The notes: generated by a model not told the origin, from the letters alone. A stretch of 64,000 bases of DNA from Lichenihabitans psoromatis (GCF_004323635.1 NZ_CP036515.1:930001-994000); one strand, 5' to 3'; positions 1 to 9,462 are shown, numbered from the stretch's first letter. A program made the numbers and translations.

Positions 1-225
1 CAAATCCCGAAGGAGGCGCCAGCCCTCATAGGCCTGACTCTTGACATAGGCTTCGGCGGCCTCGCGCTGGTTGTCGAGCGAGTTGAATTCCTGCTCGAGC
101 CCGTTCTCGGTCGATTTGCGGGTGTAGATGGCGCAGCGGAGCGGCTTGGGAGCCCCTCCCCTGTCTCCGCTCGCAAGCGGCTGCTGGTCGCGACCATGGC
201 GGGCGTGAGTGCTGTGGATGCTCAC
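1..225 (-). CDS. Serine recombinase, N-terminal part (cut by window edge)
   Basis: The 75 visible residues are the N-terminus of a serine site-specific recombinase. The catalytic motif YTRKS places the nucleophilic serine at residue 38, and it is followed by the conserved SLDNQREA stretch. The rest of the catalytic domain and the DNA-binding region lie beyond base 1. The start is GTG at 225; its first bases overlap the stop of the upstream DUF2924 gene (GTGA), so the two are translationally coupled. Such recombinases cut and rejoin DNA in mobile elements or prophage remnants. Whether this one is intact cannot be seen. Confidence 0.88.
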   Translation of the reverse strand, partial: MSIHSTHARHGRDQQPLASGDRGGAPKPLRCAIYTRKSTENGLEQEFNSLDNQREAAEAYVKSQAYEGWRLLRDL

Positions 226-779
226 AATGCGCCTGCCTTATGGCTCGGCACGATGAGTGTCTCAGAACTTGCGCTCGACGCACCAGGCTTATCGCGCAAA
301 CCGAAGAACCGCGGGCCGTTCCAGCGCGTGCCCGTGATGGCGCGGGCCACTTCAGAAAGGCTCGTATAGCGGTTGCTTTCCCACGTGAAGCCATCGGCCA
401 CCACAAGGACCCGATGCATCGTCCCGAGATGTTCGCGCACCAGCAGCGTTCCGGGTTTAAGACCCCGGATCGGCGGCACCGGTGGTACCGTGGGCACCGC
501 TTTGGCGCTGCGTTTTTCCGCGGCGTCGCGCTGACGGGCGTTGGCCTTGGCGATCTTGTCGAGAAAGCGCACCGCCTCGGGATCAAGGTCACCCAAGACC
601 TTGGCCTGCAGGCGATAGGCTAGCAGGCGCAGCAGCAGCGGCCGGGTCAGGGTGGCAGGAGCTGGGCAGCGTAGCCGCTGCCGCCAGCGGCTGCGGAGGT
701 TGTGAAGGTCGAGATCATGCAGGGACGCGATCTCTCGGCCGAGAGCGGTGTCAGGGTCCGTCGGCGCAAGGTTGGACAT
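222..779 (-). CDS. DUF2924 domain protein
   Basis: A 185-residue protein matching the DUF2924 family, whose members sit immediately before a serine recombinase in many alphaproteobacteria. The recognisable core contains [19 protein letters not shown] and near the C-terminus [13 protein letters not shown]. The molecular function of the family is not known; the constant partnership suggests it aids or controls the recombinase. I chose the ATG at 779, because the possible upstream start at 863 would add residues without family similarity. Its stop overlaps the recombinase start by four bases. Confidence 0.85.
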   Translation of the reverse strand: MSNLAPTDPDTALGREIASLHDLDLHNLRSRWRQRLRCPAPATLTRPLLLRLLAYRLQAKVLGDLDPEAVRFLDKIAKANARQRDAAEKRSAKAVPTVPPVPPIRGLKPGTLLVREHLGTMHRVLVVADGFTWESNRYTSLSEVARAITGTRWNGPRFFGLRDKPGASSASSETLIVPSHKAGAL

Positions 780-825
780 CGGTTCAGGGCAGATCATGGA
801 GGGCTTAGCCAGCATCGGCATGGCC

Positions 826-1431
826 TCACGCGGCGCCGCTTGCCGGGCACATGCGCGCAACAAGCACGCGCGTCGTAAGCCGGTAGCAGGTTACACCAGA
901 CGCAGTGCGGTCCTTGTCGAGATGGTGCCCCTTCTTGCGCAGACCGGTCAGCGCCGCCCGGACCGTATGCGGCAGCCATCCGGTTGCGACCATGATGGCC
1001 GCAACGGTCGTACCCTCGTCCCGCCGCAGCATATCGACCAACATGGCTTGCTTCGTTCCGGGCCAGAGCTGCGAGCGGGTAATTTGAACGGGAGAGGCCT
1101 GATCTCCTCCGCAATCAGTATCACCCGCCGCGGCATCCGACGTCGTCAGCTCGCCACCCTCTGGTGAAGATTCAAGCGCATCTTCAGCGATGCCCAGCGC
1201 CGCCAACCCGGCAGCCGTGATACGAAGTCCGACCGCCTCGCCCACCTCGGTCACCGACCAGTGCGGTTGGTCCGGCTTGACCAAGGCGTGCTCGGCCAAA
1301 CCGGCTGCAGTAAGCCGCGTGACCAGCCTTTCGAGTGCCTTGCCGAACAGCCGTTCAGGGCGAACAAGAAGGTGTTGGTCGTGCTGGGCTGCAGCGCTCA
1401 ACAGCACCAGCTGGGTGTCGGATAGCGTCAT
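826..1431 (-). CDS. DUF3489 domain protein
   Basis: A 201-residue protein of the DUF3489 type. The N-terminal half resembles a short winged-helix-like region (TLSDTQLVLLSAAAQ). The C-terminal DUF3489 part (about residues 125-190) contains GTKQAMLVDMLRR and ATGWLPHTVRAALTGLRKKG, a helix-turn-helix-like block. The ATG at 1431 has an AAGGAA ribosome site eight bases upstream. It is the first gene of a three-gene minus-strand unit with DUF2924 and the recombinase. A DNA-binding accessory role is an inference from the fold-like pattern and context. Confidence 0.82.
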   Translation of the reverse strand: MTLSDTQLVLLSAAAQHDQHLLVRPERLFGKALERLVTRLTAAGLAEHALVKPDQPHWSVTEVGEAVGLRITAAGLAALGIAEDALESSPEGGELTTSDAAAGDTDCGGDQASPVQITRSQLWPGTKQAMLVDMLRRDEGTTVAAIMVATGWLPHTVRAALTGLRKKGHHLDKDRTASGVTCYRLTTRVLVARMCPASGAA

Positions 1432-1852
1432 CGTTAAGTTCCTTTGTCGCACGGGACGACCCTCGCGGCCGCCACCAGCACGACCCCGCGAACCAGGGTC
1501 AGCAGGGCAGGAACCCGCCGCTTCGATCAGCAGCTTGGGTCCGAGCAGTTCCGCTCCAATCCGAGCTGAAGTCCACTCCTGTTCGGCGCATGAGCGATGA
1601 TTCTGGATGTGCTGAGCTTGCGGGACGCGAACCTTGGTCTCCGCAACCGCGCAAACCGGTCTCCAAACGAGGACCAGCGTTCGGCTCGGAAAGCCCAACA
1701 GGCAACCCGGAGAAATAGCCTTAAAGCAGGCCTCTTAACGGCCGGTATTTGGGCCCCAGAGAGAGCAGCGGCACGAAGCCATTTCGCCCAAGGTCCTGAT
1801 AACGCGGAAGTCTCCCGCCAAAATGGACATCCGCCTGTTCGGGGAGATTGCG
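1432..1852. other. Noncoding gap between tRNA and DUF3489 gene
   Basis: About 420 bases downstream of the tRNA on its strand. Open frames here run through the tRNA complement or lack a ribosome site and protein-like composition. I see no hairpin followed by T residues, no direct repeat of the tRNA 3' end, and no recognisable gene. Confidence 0.5.
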
Positions 1853-1928
1853 TGGTGGGCCGGGCAGGACTCGAACCTGCAACCAGACCGTTATGAGCGG
1901 TCGGCTCTAACCATTGAGCTACCGGCCC
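1853..1928 (-). tRNA. tRNA-Ile(CAU), lysidine-modified type
   Basis: A complete 76-base cloverleaf: acceptor stem GGGCCGG/CCGGCCC, D arm GCTC/GAGC with a short eight-base loop, anticodon stem GACCG/CGGTC with loop CTCATAA, T arm GCAGG/CCTGC with TTCGAGT, discriminator A and encoded CCA. The anticodon CAU could be Met or Ile2. Acceptor pairs C4-G69 and C5-G68, known determinants for tRNA-Ile lysidine synthetase TilS in E. coli, and the short D loop resembling E. coli ileX favour isoleucine (AUA codons). It lacks the initiator C1-A72 mismatch. Confidence 0.9.
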
Positions 1929-2211
1929 ACGCGGCCGAGGATCGGAACCCAAGGGCATCCGACGCCGAAGACGTATCGCCGATCGGACCTGGATGCAACG
2001 CGCCGCAAGCCGGCAACGAGCACATCGGCCACCCTTGCGGGCTCGACAGGCATCTCGTTGAAACTACGCCCAAAGATTACGGCGGGAATGAGAACCATTT
2101 GACAGATCGTGCCGCCAGCACTGATGATACGATTAACCGGACGTCAGGCTTGGCGCTCCTCCGAATGTCTCGCCCGGCGGCCGAGGCGTGAAAAACAAGG
2201 GCTGGAACCAG

Positions 2212-3804
2212 ATGAATGAACTGGATTATTTGAAGGTTCAACATGCACTGGGACGCCTGTCCCGCCGCGATTTTATCGGCCGAGCCATCGCGCTGGGCGC
2301 GTCCGCGGTAGCCGTCAATTCCCTTGTTCTCGGCGCAGAAGCGCTCGCCGCCGAAACCGCCCAGAAGGGCGGCACGTTGCGGCTCGGGCTTGGCGGCGGC
2401 AGCACGACCGACAGCCTCAATCCGCTGAGCTGGAACGACTCGGTCATGATCGATGTCGGGTTCGGCCTCTTCAACGGCCTCGTCGAGAATAGTGCCGAGA
2501 ACCGGCCCGTGCCGGAGCTTGCCGAAAAATACGAGCCGAAGGACGGCGCCAAGACGTGGATCTTCACGCTTCGCAAGGGCGTCATGTTCCACAACGGCAA
2601 GGAATTCGACGCCGACGACGCCGTCTACTCGTTGAACCTGCATCGCGGTAGCGACACGAAATCGGGCGCGGCGGGTCCGATGAAGGCGGTCGCCGACGTC
2701 AAGAAGCTGGACAAAAACCAGATCGAAGTCACCCTGGCGTCGGGCAATGCCGACTTCCCCACGGTATTGACCGACTATCACCTCATGATGGTGCCGAACG
2801 GCTTTACCGATTGGGCCAAACCCGTCGGCACGGGTGCCTTCACGGTCGATCGGTTCGATCCGGGCGTCCGCATCGCGCTGAAAAAGGCCGGGCCTTATTG
2901 GAAAGCCGATCGCGGCCTCCTCGATGCGGTCGAATATAATGTCATCAACGACACCAGCGCGCGTATGAACGCGCTGATTTCCGGCCAGGTCGACGCTATC
3001 AACCGGGCGGATCCGAAGACGGTGTCACGGATCGCCAAGAGCCCAACGCTCGAGATCGTGCGGGCGGCGGGTGGCTGGTACCCGGTCATGGCGATGCAGG
3101 ACGACCGCGACCCCTATACGAACCTCGATCTCCGCAAGGCGATGAAATATGCGGTCGATCGCGAACAGATGATCAAGACGCTGTTCAGCGGCTATGGCAC
3201 GCTCGGGAACGACAATCCGATCCCGAAGAGCGATCCCTATTTCAACTCCCAGCTAGAGCAGTTGAAATACGATCCCGACAAGGCGAAATTCTACTTCAAG
3301 AAAGCCGGTCTGGCCGATGCCAAGATCGTGCTGCAGACCTCGGATGCGGCCTTCAACGGCGCGGTCGACATGGCGACGCTGCTGCAAGCGACCGCCGGCA
3401 AGGCCGGCATCACGGTCGATGTCAAGAAAGAGCCGGCGGATGGCTATTTCGACAATGTGTGGCTCAAGGGCGCTTTCGTGGCCAGCTATTGGGGCGGCCG
3501 GCCCGCCGCGACCCAGATGCTCGATATCGCCTATCAGAGCAAGGCGCCGTGGAACGAGTCGCATTGGAACAGCCCCAAGTTCGATAAGCTGCTGACGGAC
3601 GCTCAGGGCGAAGTCGACGAGGCCAAGCGCAAAAGCTACATCTGGGACATGCAAGCCATGCTGACGGACGAAAGCGGGACGCTTATTCCGTGCTTCCGCG
3701 ATTGGCTCGACGCAAAAAACAAGAAGGTGGGCGGCCACACACCCCATAGCGGTTTCGATATGGATAACGGCCGCATCGCCGAAAAAGCATTTCTGAAGGC
3801 TTGA
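2212..3804 (+). CDS. Dipeptide-type ABC transporter substrate-binding protein
   Basis: A 530-residue periplasmic solute-binding protein of the extracellular family 5 (DppA/OppA type). A twin-arginine-like signal (LSRRDFIGRAIALG) at about residues 15-30 suggests export by Tat. Typical family segments follow, such as WIFTLRKGVMFHNGKEFDADD and YAVDREQMI. The start is taken as ATG 2212 (MNELDYL), the usual N-terminus of this subfamily, rather than GTG 2188. It is the first gene of an operon with two permeases and a fused ATPase, so it should deliver peptides or similar solutes to them. The real substrate cannot be read from sequence. Confidence 0.93.
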   Translation: MNELDYLKVQHALGRLSRRDFIGRAIALGASAVAVNSLVLGAEALAAETAQKGGTLRLGLGGGSTTDSLNPLSWNDSVMIDVGFGLFNGLVENSAENRPVPELAEKYEPKDGAKTWIFTLRKGVMFHNGKEFDADDAVYSLNLHRGSDTKSGAAGPMKAVADVKKLDKNQIEVTLASGNADFPTVLTDYHLMMVPNGFTDWAKPVGTGAFTVDRFDPGVRIALKKAGPYWKADRGLLDAVEYNVINDTSARMNALISGQVDAINRADPKTVSRIAKSPTLEIVRAAGGWYPVMAMQDDRDPYTNLDLRKAMKYAVDREQMIKTLFSGYGTLGNDNPIPKSDPYFNSQLEQLKYDPDKAKFYFKKAGLADAKIVLQTSDAAFNGAVDMATLLQATAGKAGITVDVKKEPADGYFDNVWLKGAFVASYWGGRPAATQMLDIAYQSKAPWNESHWNSPKFDKLLTDAQGEVDEAKRKSYIWDMQAMLTDESGTLIPCFRDWLDAKNKKVGGHTPHSGFDMDNGRIAEKAFLKA

Positions 3805-3808
3805 GCCT

Positions 3809-4756
3809 TTGATCAAACTGATCGCCCAGCGTCTCGCCCTCGGATTGATGACGCTGTTCGCGGCCTCGGTGCTGATTTTCGCCGGCACCGAGATCCTGCC
3901 GGGCGATCTGGCATCGGCGATCCTGCAGACCAATGCGACCCCCGAGTCCCTCGCGGCCATGCGCAAGGAACTCGGGCTCGATCGGCCGCCGACGACCCGC
4001 TACGTCGAGTGGCTCTCGGGCGCAGCGCACGGGAATTTTGGGGTATCGCTCGCCAACAAACGGGACGTGGCTGAAGAAATCGCGCCCCGGTTGCAAAACA
4101 CGATCTTCCTGGCGCTCTACGCCGCCCTTATTGCGGTTCCGCTCGCGGTCGCGCTGGGCCTGTTGGCTGCGGTCAACCAGGGCGGCTTTTACGACAGGCT
4201 CGTCAATGTCGTGACCTTGATGACCGTCTCGGTGCCCGAATATTTCGTCGCCTATATCCTGATCAAATATCTGGCCGTGCAGCTCGGCTGGTTTCCCTCG
4301 CTGGCGAATGTCACGCCGGATACCCCGCTGCTCGAACGCATGAATCTCACCTTTTTGCCCATGCTGACGCTGGTGCTGGTCATCACCGGCCACATGATGC
4401 GAATGACGCGCGCCTCGGTTCTCAGCGTCATGGCCAGCCCCTATATCGAAATGGCGCTGCTCAAGGGCCTGCCGAAATGGCGCATCGTGGTGCAGCACGC
4501 CTTTCCCAACGCGCTGGCCCCGATCATCAACGTGATCGCGCTCGATCTCGCCTACCTCATCGTCGGCGTCGTCATCGTCGAGGCCGTGTTCGTCTATCCG
4601 GGCCTCGGCCAATTGATGGTGGACGCCGTCTCCAAACACGATGTGCCGGTCGTGCAGGCCTGCGGCCTGATCTTCGCGGTGATCTACATTCTGTTGAACA
4701 TGACGGCCGACATTCTGGCCATCATGAGCAATCCGCGCTTGAGGCATCCCCGCTGA
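3809..4756 (+). CDS. ABC transporter permease, DppB type
   Basis: A 315-residue inner-membrane permease of the binding-protein-dependent family. The N-terminal helix LTLFAAS-like segment and the ILPGDLA motif are typical of DppB/OppB, as is the coupling loop around residues 205-235 (LLKGLPKWRIVVQHAFPNA, the EAA-like loop contacting the ATPase). About six membrane segments can be seen. Translation appears to begin at TTG 3809, four bases after the binding-protein stop, so coupling is likely. It forms the channel together with the next gene. Confidence 0.92.
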   Translation: MIKLIAQRLALGLMTLFAASVLIFAGTEILPGDLASAILQTNATPESLAAMRKELGLDRPPTTRYVEWLSGAAHGNFGVSLANKRDVAEEIAPRLQNTIFLALYAALIAVPLAVALGLLAAVNQGGFYDRLVNVVTLMTVSVPEYFVAYILIKYLAVQLGWFPSLANVTPDTPLLERMNLTFLPMLTLVLVITGHMMRMTRASVLSVMASPYIEMALLKGLPKWRIVVQHAFPNALAPIINVIALDLAYLIVGVVIVEAVFVYPGLGQLMVDAVSKHDVPVVQACGLIFAVIYILLNMTADILAIMSNPRLRHPR

Positions 4757-4819
4757 CGCGGGATCGCCGCCCTTGCCGGTCGCCGACCGGGTCTCCATCG
4801 ATCGAAAGAGGGTCAGCTC

Positions 4820-5647
4820 GTGCGATTGTTCGGCCATAAACTCAGTCTGACGGCCTGGGTCGGCCTCATCATCATTCTGATCAACGTGGTGGTCGCACTG
4901 GGCGCGCCCGTGATCGCGCCATTCGGGCAGGCTGACATCGTCGGCGATGCCTGGGCCGATCCCGATCGGTTGCACCTGCTCGGCCTCGACAATCTCGGTC
5001 GCGACATCCTCAGCCGCCTGATCTACGGCGCGCGCCTGTCGATCGGCCTCTCCAGCCTGATCACGGTGCTGGCGTTCATCATCGGCATCATCACGGGCTT
5101 CGTGGCGGCCGCCGTCGGCGGCTGGGTCGACTCGCTGTTGTCGCGCATCGTCGACCTGCTGCTGTCGATGCCGATCCTAATCTTCGCCTTCATGATCCTG
5201 TCGGTTCTCGGCACCGACATTCCGGTGCTGGTCGGCACCATTGCGATCCTGAATTCAACGCTCGTGTTCCGCCTTGCTCGCGCGGTCGCGATGAATATCG
5301 CCAGCCTCGAATATGTCGAAGCCGCCAAGGTGCGTGGCGAGGGCCTGTGGTGGATCATCAGCCGCGAGATCCTGCCCAATGCGATCCCGCCGCTCGCGGC
5401 CGAATTCGGCCTGCGGTTCTGCTTCACGTTCCTGCTGATCGCGGCCCTCAGCTTTCTCGGTCTCGGCATCCAGCCGCCGCTGGCCGATTGGGGCAGCATG
5501 GTCAAAGACTATCGCGACATGATCAATCTCGACTCGGCCGCGCCGCTCTATCCGGCGGCCGCCATCGCGATCCTCACGATCGGCATTAACTTCGTGGTCG
5601 ACTGGATGCTGTCGATCCACTCGAAGGGCTATGGGGAAAGCGCATGA
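4820..5647 (+). CDS. ABC transporter permease, DppC type
   Basis: A 275-residue permease of the DppC/OppC class. The conserved N-terminal LLGLDNLGRDILSRLIYGAR segment precedes five membrane helices, and the EAA loop lies around residues 165-190 (EAAKVRGEGLWWIISREILPNA). The start is GTG 4820, preceded by GAGGGTC. The last four bases (ATGA) overlap the start of the ATPase gene, showing translational coupling. It pairs with the DppB-type permease as a heterodimeric channel for peptides or related solutes. Confidence 0.92.
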   Translation: MRLFGHKLSLTAWVGLIIILINVVVALGAPVIAPFGQADIVGDAWADPDRLHLLGLDNLGRDILSRLIYGARLSIGLSSLITVLAFIIGIITGFVAAAVGGWVDSLLSRIVDLLLSMPILIFAFMILSVLGTDIPVLVGTIAILNSTLVFRLARAVAMNIASLEYVEAAKVRGEGLWWIISREILPNAIPPLAAEFGLRFCFTFLLIAALSFLGLGIQPPLADWGSMVKDYRDMINLDSAAPLYPAAAIAILTIGINFVVDWMLSIHSKGYGESA

Positions 5648-7335
5648 CCGACGCTCACGCCCGCAATCCGCTGGGTGACGATCTTCTCGTGGTCGACAAG
5701 CTCCGGATCGAGGTCAGGACGGATCGTGGCCATGGCCCGGTGCTGGTTGACGACGTCAGCTTCACGCTTCGGCGCGGCGAGGTGCTCGGAGTCATCGGCG
5801 AGTCTGGCGCCGGCAAATCCACCATCGGGCTCTCGACCCTCGGCTATTCCCGCTCCGGCTGCGTCGTCACCGGTGGGTCGATGCTGCTCGGCGGCCACGA
5901 TATCCGCACCATGACGGCCGATCAGCGTCGCGGCTTGCGCGGCCGGGGTGTCGCCTATATCGCGCAAAGCGCTGCCGCCTCGTTCAACCCGTCGATGACC
6001 ATCATGGACCAGGTGTGCGAAGTGGCCGTCCGGCAGGGCCTGATGAACCGGTCGGAAGCGGAGGTCGCGGCCAGGGGCCTGTTTCGCGAACTCGAATTGC
6101 CGAACCCTGACGCTTTTGGGGCGCGCTACCCGCATCAGGTATCGGGCGGCCAGTTGCAGCGCGCCATGGCTGCGATGGCGATGGTGTCACGTCCCGATCT
6201 CCTGGTCTTCGACGAACCCACGACCGCGCTTGACGTTACGACCCAGGTCGACGTGCTGGCCTCGTTCCGCAAACTGATCCGCGAGCACGGCACCGCCGCG
6301 CTCTACATCACGCATGACCTCGCGGTGGTGGCGCAGATCGCCGATCGGATCATGGTGCTGCGGCAGGGCAAAATGGTCGAGCTCGGTTACGCCGATCAGG
6401 TGCTGAACAGTCCGCGCGAGGAGTATACCAAACGGCTCGTGACCGAGAGGAGCTTCGCCCATTCCGGCAAGTCGGCCGAGCAGGCCGCCGAAAAGCCGCT
6501 GCTCAGCATCCAGCACGTCACCGCTAGCTACGCCAAATTCGCCAATGTGATCCAGGACGTCAGCATCGACGTGCGGCGACACGACACGGTGGCGGTGGTG
6601 GGCGAATCCGGGTCCGGCAAGAGCACGCTGGCGCGCGTCGTCATGGGTTTGCTGCCCCGCAAGGAGGGCGAGATCACCTTCGAGGGCCAGAGCCTTCCGG
6701 CCCGTCTCGCCGATCGGACCAAGGATCAGCTCCGACGCGTTCAGATGATCTACCAGATGCCGGATGTGGCGCTTAATCCGCGCCAGACGCTGCTGGATGT
6801 CATCGGACGGCCGATGACATTCTACTTCAATCGGTCGCGGAAAGAGGTGCGCGAGCGCGTCCTCGATTTGCTCCGTCAGATCGATCTCCCGGAGAGCTTC
6901 ATCGATCGCTACCCGTCCGAACTGTCGGGCGGCCAGAAGCAGCGGGTCAGCATCGCGCGGGCGCTCGCGGCCGAACCCGATCTCATCATCTGCGACGAGG
7001 TCACGTCGGCGCTCGATCAACTCGTGGCGGAGGAAATCCTCCGCCTTCTCCAGCGCTTGCAAGACGATCTCGGGGTCGCCTACCTCTTCATCACGCATGA
7101 CCTCGGCACCGTGAAGCGGATCGCCAATAAAGTGGTGGTCATGCTGAAGGGGCGGCTCGTCGCGGCGGGCGAAACCAGCGACGTCTTCGCGCCGCCCTAT
7201 CATCCCTATACGGAACTTCTGCTGTCTTCGGTGCCCGAAATGCGGGGCGAATGGCTCGACGAGGTGCTGGTACGCCGCAAGGCCATCGCGGCGGCCGCGC
7301 GGGCCAGCGAGGCAACACTCACCGCAAGCGCTTGA
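5644..7335 (+). CDS. Fused two-domain dipeptide ABC transporter ATPase
   Basis: A 563-residue protein with two complete nucleotide-binding domains, equivalent to DppD and DppF joined in one chain, as in GsiA. The first has Walker A GESGAGKST near residue 56 and signature SGGQLQR; the second has GESGSGKST near residue 320 and SGGQKQR. Both have switch-histidine segments (YITHDL, FITHDL). The start overlaps the permease stop (ATGA). It energises import through the two upstream permeases. A hairpin follows about 20 bases downstream. Confidence 0.94.
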   Translation: MTDAHARNPLGDDLLVVDKLRIEVRTDRGHGPVLVDDVSFTLRRGEVLGVIGESGAGKSTIGLSTLGYSRSGCVVTGGSMLLGGHDIRTMTADQRRGLRGRGVAYIAQSAAASFNPSMTIMDQVCEVAVRQGLMNRSEAEVAARGLFRELELPNPDAFGARYPHQVSGGQLQRAMAAMAMVSRPDLLVFDEPTTALDVTTQVDVLASFRKLIREHGTAALYITHDLAVVAQIADRIMVLRQGKMVELGYADQVLNSPREEYTKRLVTERSFAHSGKSAEQAAEKPLLSIQHVTASYAKFANVIQDVSIDVRRHDTVAVVGESGSGKSTLARVVMGLLPRKEGEITFEGQSLPARLADRTKDQLRRVQMIYQMPDVALNPRQTLLDVIGRPMTFYFNRSRKEVRERVLDLLRQIDLPESFIDRYPSELSGGQKQRVSIARALAAEPDLIICDEVTSALDQLVAEEILRLLQRLQDDLGVAYLFITHDLGTVKRIANKVVVMLKGRLVAAGETSDVFAPPYHPYTELLLSSVPEMRGEWLDEVLVRRKAIAAAARASEATLTASA

Positions 7336-7350
7336 CAGCGAACCGACAAT

Positions 7351-7374
7351 AAAAAACCCCGCTTGGAAGCGGGG
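7351..7374. terminator. Bidirectional hairpin terminator
   Basis: A perfect seven-pair stem CCCCGCT/AGCGGGG with a four-base loop (7357-7374), preceded on the plus strand by six A residues. Read on the minus strand it is a GC hairpin followed by a T run, fitting termination of the xylulokinase gene; on the plus strand it closes the ABC operon less strongly, as the downstream T run is poor. Confidence 0.75.
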
Positions 7375-7549
7375 TCATATCGACCAACGTCGATAACGGA
7401 TGCGGCCCGATCAGGCCATCGCCAGTACATCCGTGGTTGACGGCGCCGGTCGAGCAAATCGCATCCGCGACATCCGGCCTCGGCCGTTTGTCTTGAGCAA
7501 CAGATGGGCCCGCAACGCATGATTGCAAGGCCTACGGATCGTTGAAGGC

Positions 7550-9049
7550 CTACGGATCAAGGTCCGTGGCTGCGAGTGCCTTCAAGCCGGGATACAGCGT
7601 CCGATAGGCGCGGAAGCGTGACGCATAGAGATCGGCCAGCGCCGGATCGGGTCGATAGGCCAGGGTCGAAACCGCGTCTCCACCGGCCCGCGCCGGAAAG
7701 CCCGCCGGCTGGAAGGCCAAGAGAGCCGCGCCGTAACACGATCCGTGCGAGGGCTGCGGCACCGCCAGAGGCACGCCAAGCACCGAGGCGAGGATCGAAC
7801 ACCAGAGCGGGCTGCGCGCGCCGCCGCCGGTGCCGCGCAGATCCTCGACATGCAAGCCATTGCCCCGCAGCGTCGCGAGTCCATCCCGCAGCGCGAAGGC
7901 GACACCCTCGAGGATCGCGCGAACCATATCGGCTGCATCGGTGGAGCCCCGAAGACCCGCGAATGCGCCCGCAACGGCAGCGTCCATATGCGGCGTCCGC
8001 TCACCGGAGAGGTAGGGCGCGAAAAGCACGCCCCGCGCACCAGCGGGTGACGTCGCGGCGAGGTCGAGCAGAGCCTGGGCCGACACCAAGCCATGCTGGC
8101 TCGCGACGCGGCTGGCCCAAGCGAGCGACTCCCCCGCGCTGAGCGTCGCGGCCAGCGCGCACCATTGGTCGGGCACGACGTGGCAGAAGGTATTGAGCCG
8201 GCCGGCCGGATCGATCGCCGGCGCACCGGTCGAAACCAGCAACTGGCCGGACGTGCCGAGGGTGACGAGCGCCCGACCCGCGTCGCCGCCATCGATCCCC
8301 ATGGCGAGCGCGGCACATAAGGCGTCGCCGCCCCCGGTCACGACCGGCACGCCGACCGGAAGCCTGAGCGCCGCCGCGGCATCGGCCGTGACATGACCCG
8401 CGACGGCCGTGCTCGGCAGCAGGTCCGGCAACAAAGCGGCATCGAGGCCACAGGCCGCCAGAAGGTCGGTCGACCATTGCCGCGTGCGGATATCCAGCAT
8501 CGAGGTGCCGGAGGCGTCCGACGGGTCGCTCGCGAGCCGGCCGGTCAACCGATAGCGCAGATGGTCTTTCGGCAGCAGGACAGTTCTGATCCGGGCGAAA
8601 AACTCAGGCTCATGCTCGCGCATCCAAAGCAGTTTCGTGACGGTTCCGCTCGCATTGGCGGCTGTCCCCGTGATGGCGATCAGCCGATCGCGTCCGATCG
8701 TCTCCTGCAGCCACTGCGCTTGCGGACCGCTCCGTGAATCCGACCAGAGCAGGCACGGTCGGATGACCGCGCCGGCGGCGTCGAGCACGACGGGACCGTG
8801 CATCTGGCCCGATAATCCGATCGCCGTGACGCGAAGCGCTGCGACGGCGCCCTCGTCGGCCCACAGCCGTGACCCAACCTCGCGCAGCGCGTCCCACCAC
8901 AGATCCGGGTCCTGCTCGGCCGCCTGGGGCGTCGGCGATGCGGTCGGATAAGCGGCCGCTGCTTCCGCCACCACCGCGCCGTCGCTGTCGACCAACATCG
9001 CCTTCAGGCTCGACGTTCCAAGATCGATCGCCAGCACGACGTCACGCAT
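7550..9049 (-). CDS. xylB: Xylulokinase
   Basis: A 499-residue FGGY-family carbohydrate kinase that would phosphorylate D-xylulose to D-xylulose 5-phosphate in the cytoplasm. The N-terminal phosphate-binding segment AIDLGTSSLK, the SGQMHGPVVLD segment, the GGGDALCAALAMG block with the catalytic aspartate, and LGTSGQLLVS are all typical of XylB. The start is ATG 9049, with GAGAG ten bases upstream. There is no xylose isomerase or regulator beside it, so it is an orphan kinase; related pentuloses are possible substrates. Both neighbours appear independent. Confidence 0.88.
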   Translation of the reverse strand: MRDVVLAIDLGTSSLKAMLVDSDGAVVAEAAAAYPTASPTPQAAEQDPDLWWDALREVGSRLWADEGAVAALRVTAIGLSGQMHGPVVLDAAGAVIRPCLLWSDSRSGPQAQWLQETIGRDRLIAITGTAANASGTVTKLLWMREHEPEFFARIRTVLLPKDHLRYRLTGRLASDPSDASGTSMLDIRTRQWSTDLLAACGLDAALLPDLLPSTAVAGHVTADAAAALRLPVGVPVVTGGGDALCAALAMGIDGGDAGRALVTLGTSGQLLVSTGAPAIDPAGRLNTFCHVVPDQWCALAATLSAGESLAWASRVASQHGLVSAQALLDLAATSPAGARGVLFAPYLSGERTPHMDAAVAGAFAGLRGSTDAADMVRAILEGVAFALRDGLATLRGNGLHVEDLRGTGGGARSPLWCSILASVLGVPLAVPQPSHGSCYGAALLAFQPAGFPARAGGDAVSTLAYRPDPALADLYASRFRAYRTLYPGLKALAATDLDP

Positions 9050-9171
9050 TCGGGTCTCTCCTCGAGGCCGGCCGGCCCCGCACGGTGCTGGCGCAAAAAT
9101 GCGAGCGCGTCCAGTCAAGAGACCTTTTCAAACTCGATGTTCCTGTTATGTTCTCAATCAGGAGATTCGAA

Positions 9172-9462
9172 ATGAGCGACCAAACCTTGTTCATCGTGCA
9201 ACCCTATCGCGCCATGCCGCACCGCCTCATCGCGCTTGCGGCCCAGGTCTACGCCGACGAGACGAGCGCGCGCCGTGCCGGCAACCGCCTGGCGCGATTT
9301 CGGACCGGCGTCGTGGTCCTGTCCCAAGCGGTGGATGTCGAGGCGGCTCGGCGGAGCGTTCCGGCCACCCTGGCGATCCACGGTCAGGTGCCGGAAGAAT
9401 GGCTTGATCGCCTGCCGCTCGGGCTGAAGCGCCCCGACCGCGAGTTCCGCCACGCGGCATGA
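9172..9462 (+). CDS. Small conserved protein of unknown function
   Basis: A 96-residue protein that I do not recognise beyond a general impression of a conserved rhizobial hypothetical. It has no signal peptide and no membrane segment. The N-terminal half (LFIVQPYRAMPHRLIALAAQ) and the middle (RRAGNRLARFRTGVVVLSQ) look like a small alpha/beta fold. The ATG at 9172 has a good AGGAG site eight bases upstream, better than the in-frame ATG at 9148. It is divergent from xylB and lies 69 bases before the hemolysin-III gene. Confidence 0.7.
   Translation: MSDQTLFIVQPYRAMPHRLIALAAQVYADETSARRAGNRLARFRTGVVVLSQAVDVEAARRSVPATLAIHGQVPEEWLDRLPLGLKRPDREFRHAA

Noticed and set aside
1432-1852. Attachment-site repeat of the tRNA 3' end for an integrated element
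   Set aside because: No second copy of the tRNA 3' sequence was found by eye in this spacer or elsewhere in the first 2 kb.
3683-4975. A 430-codon minus-strand frame opposite the first permease of the peptide importer
   Set aside because: Overlaps three coupled plus-strand genes with strong family motifs and has His/Asp/Arg-rich low-complexity content.
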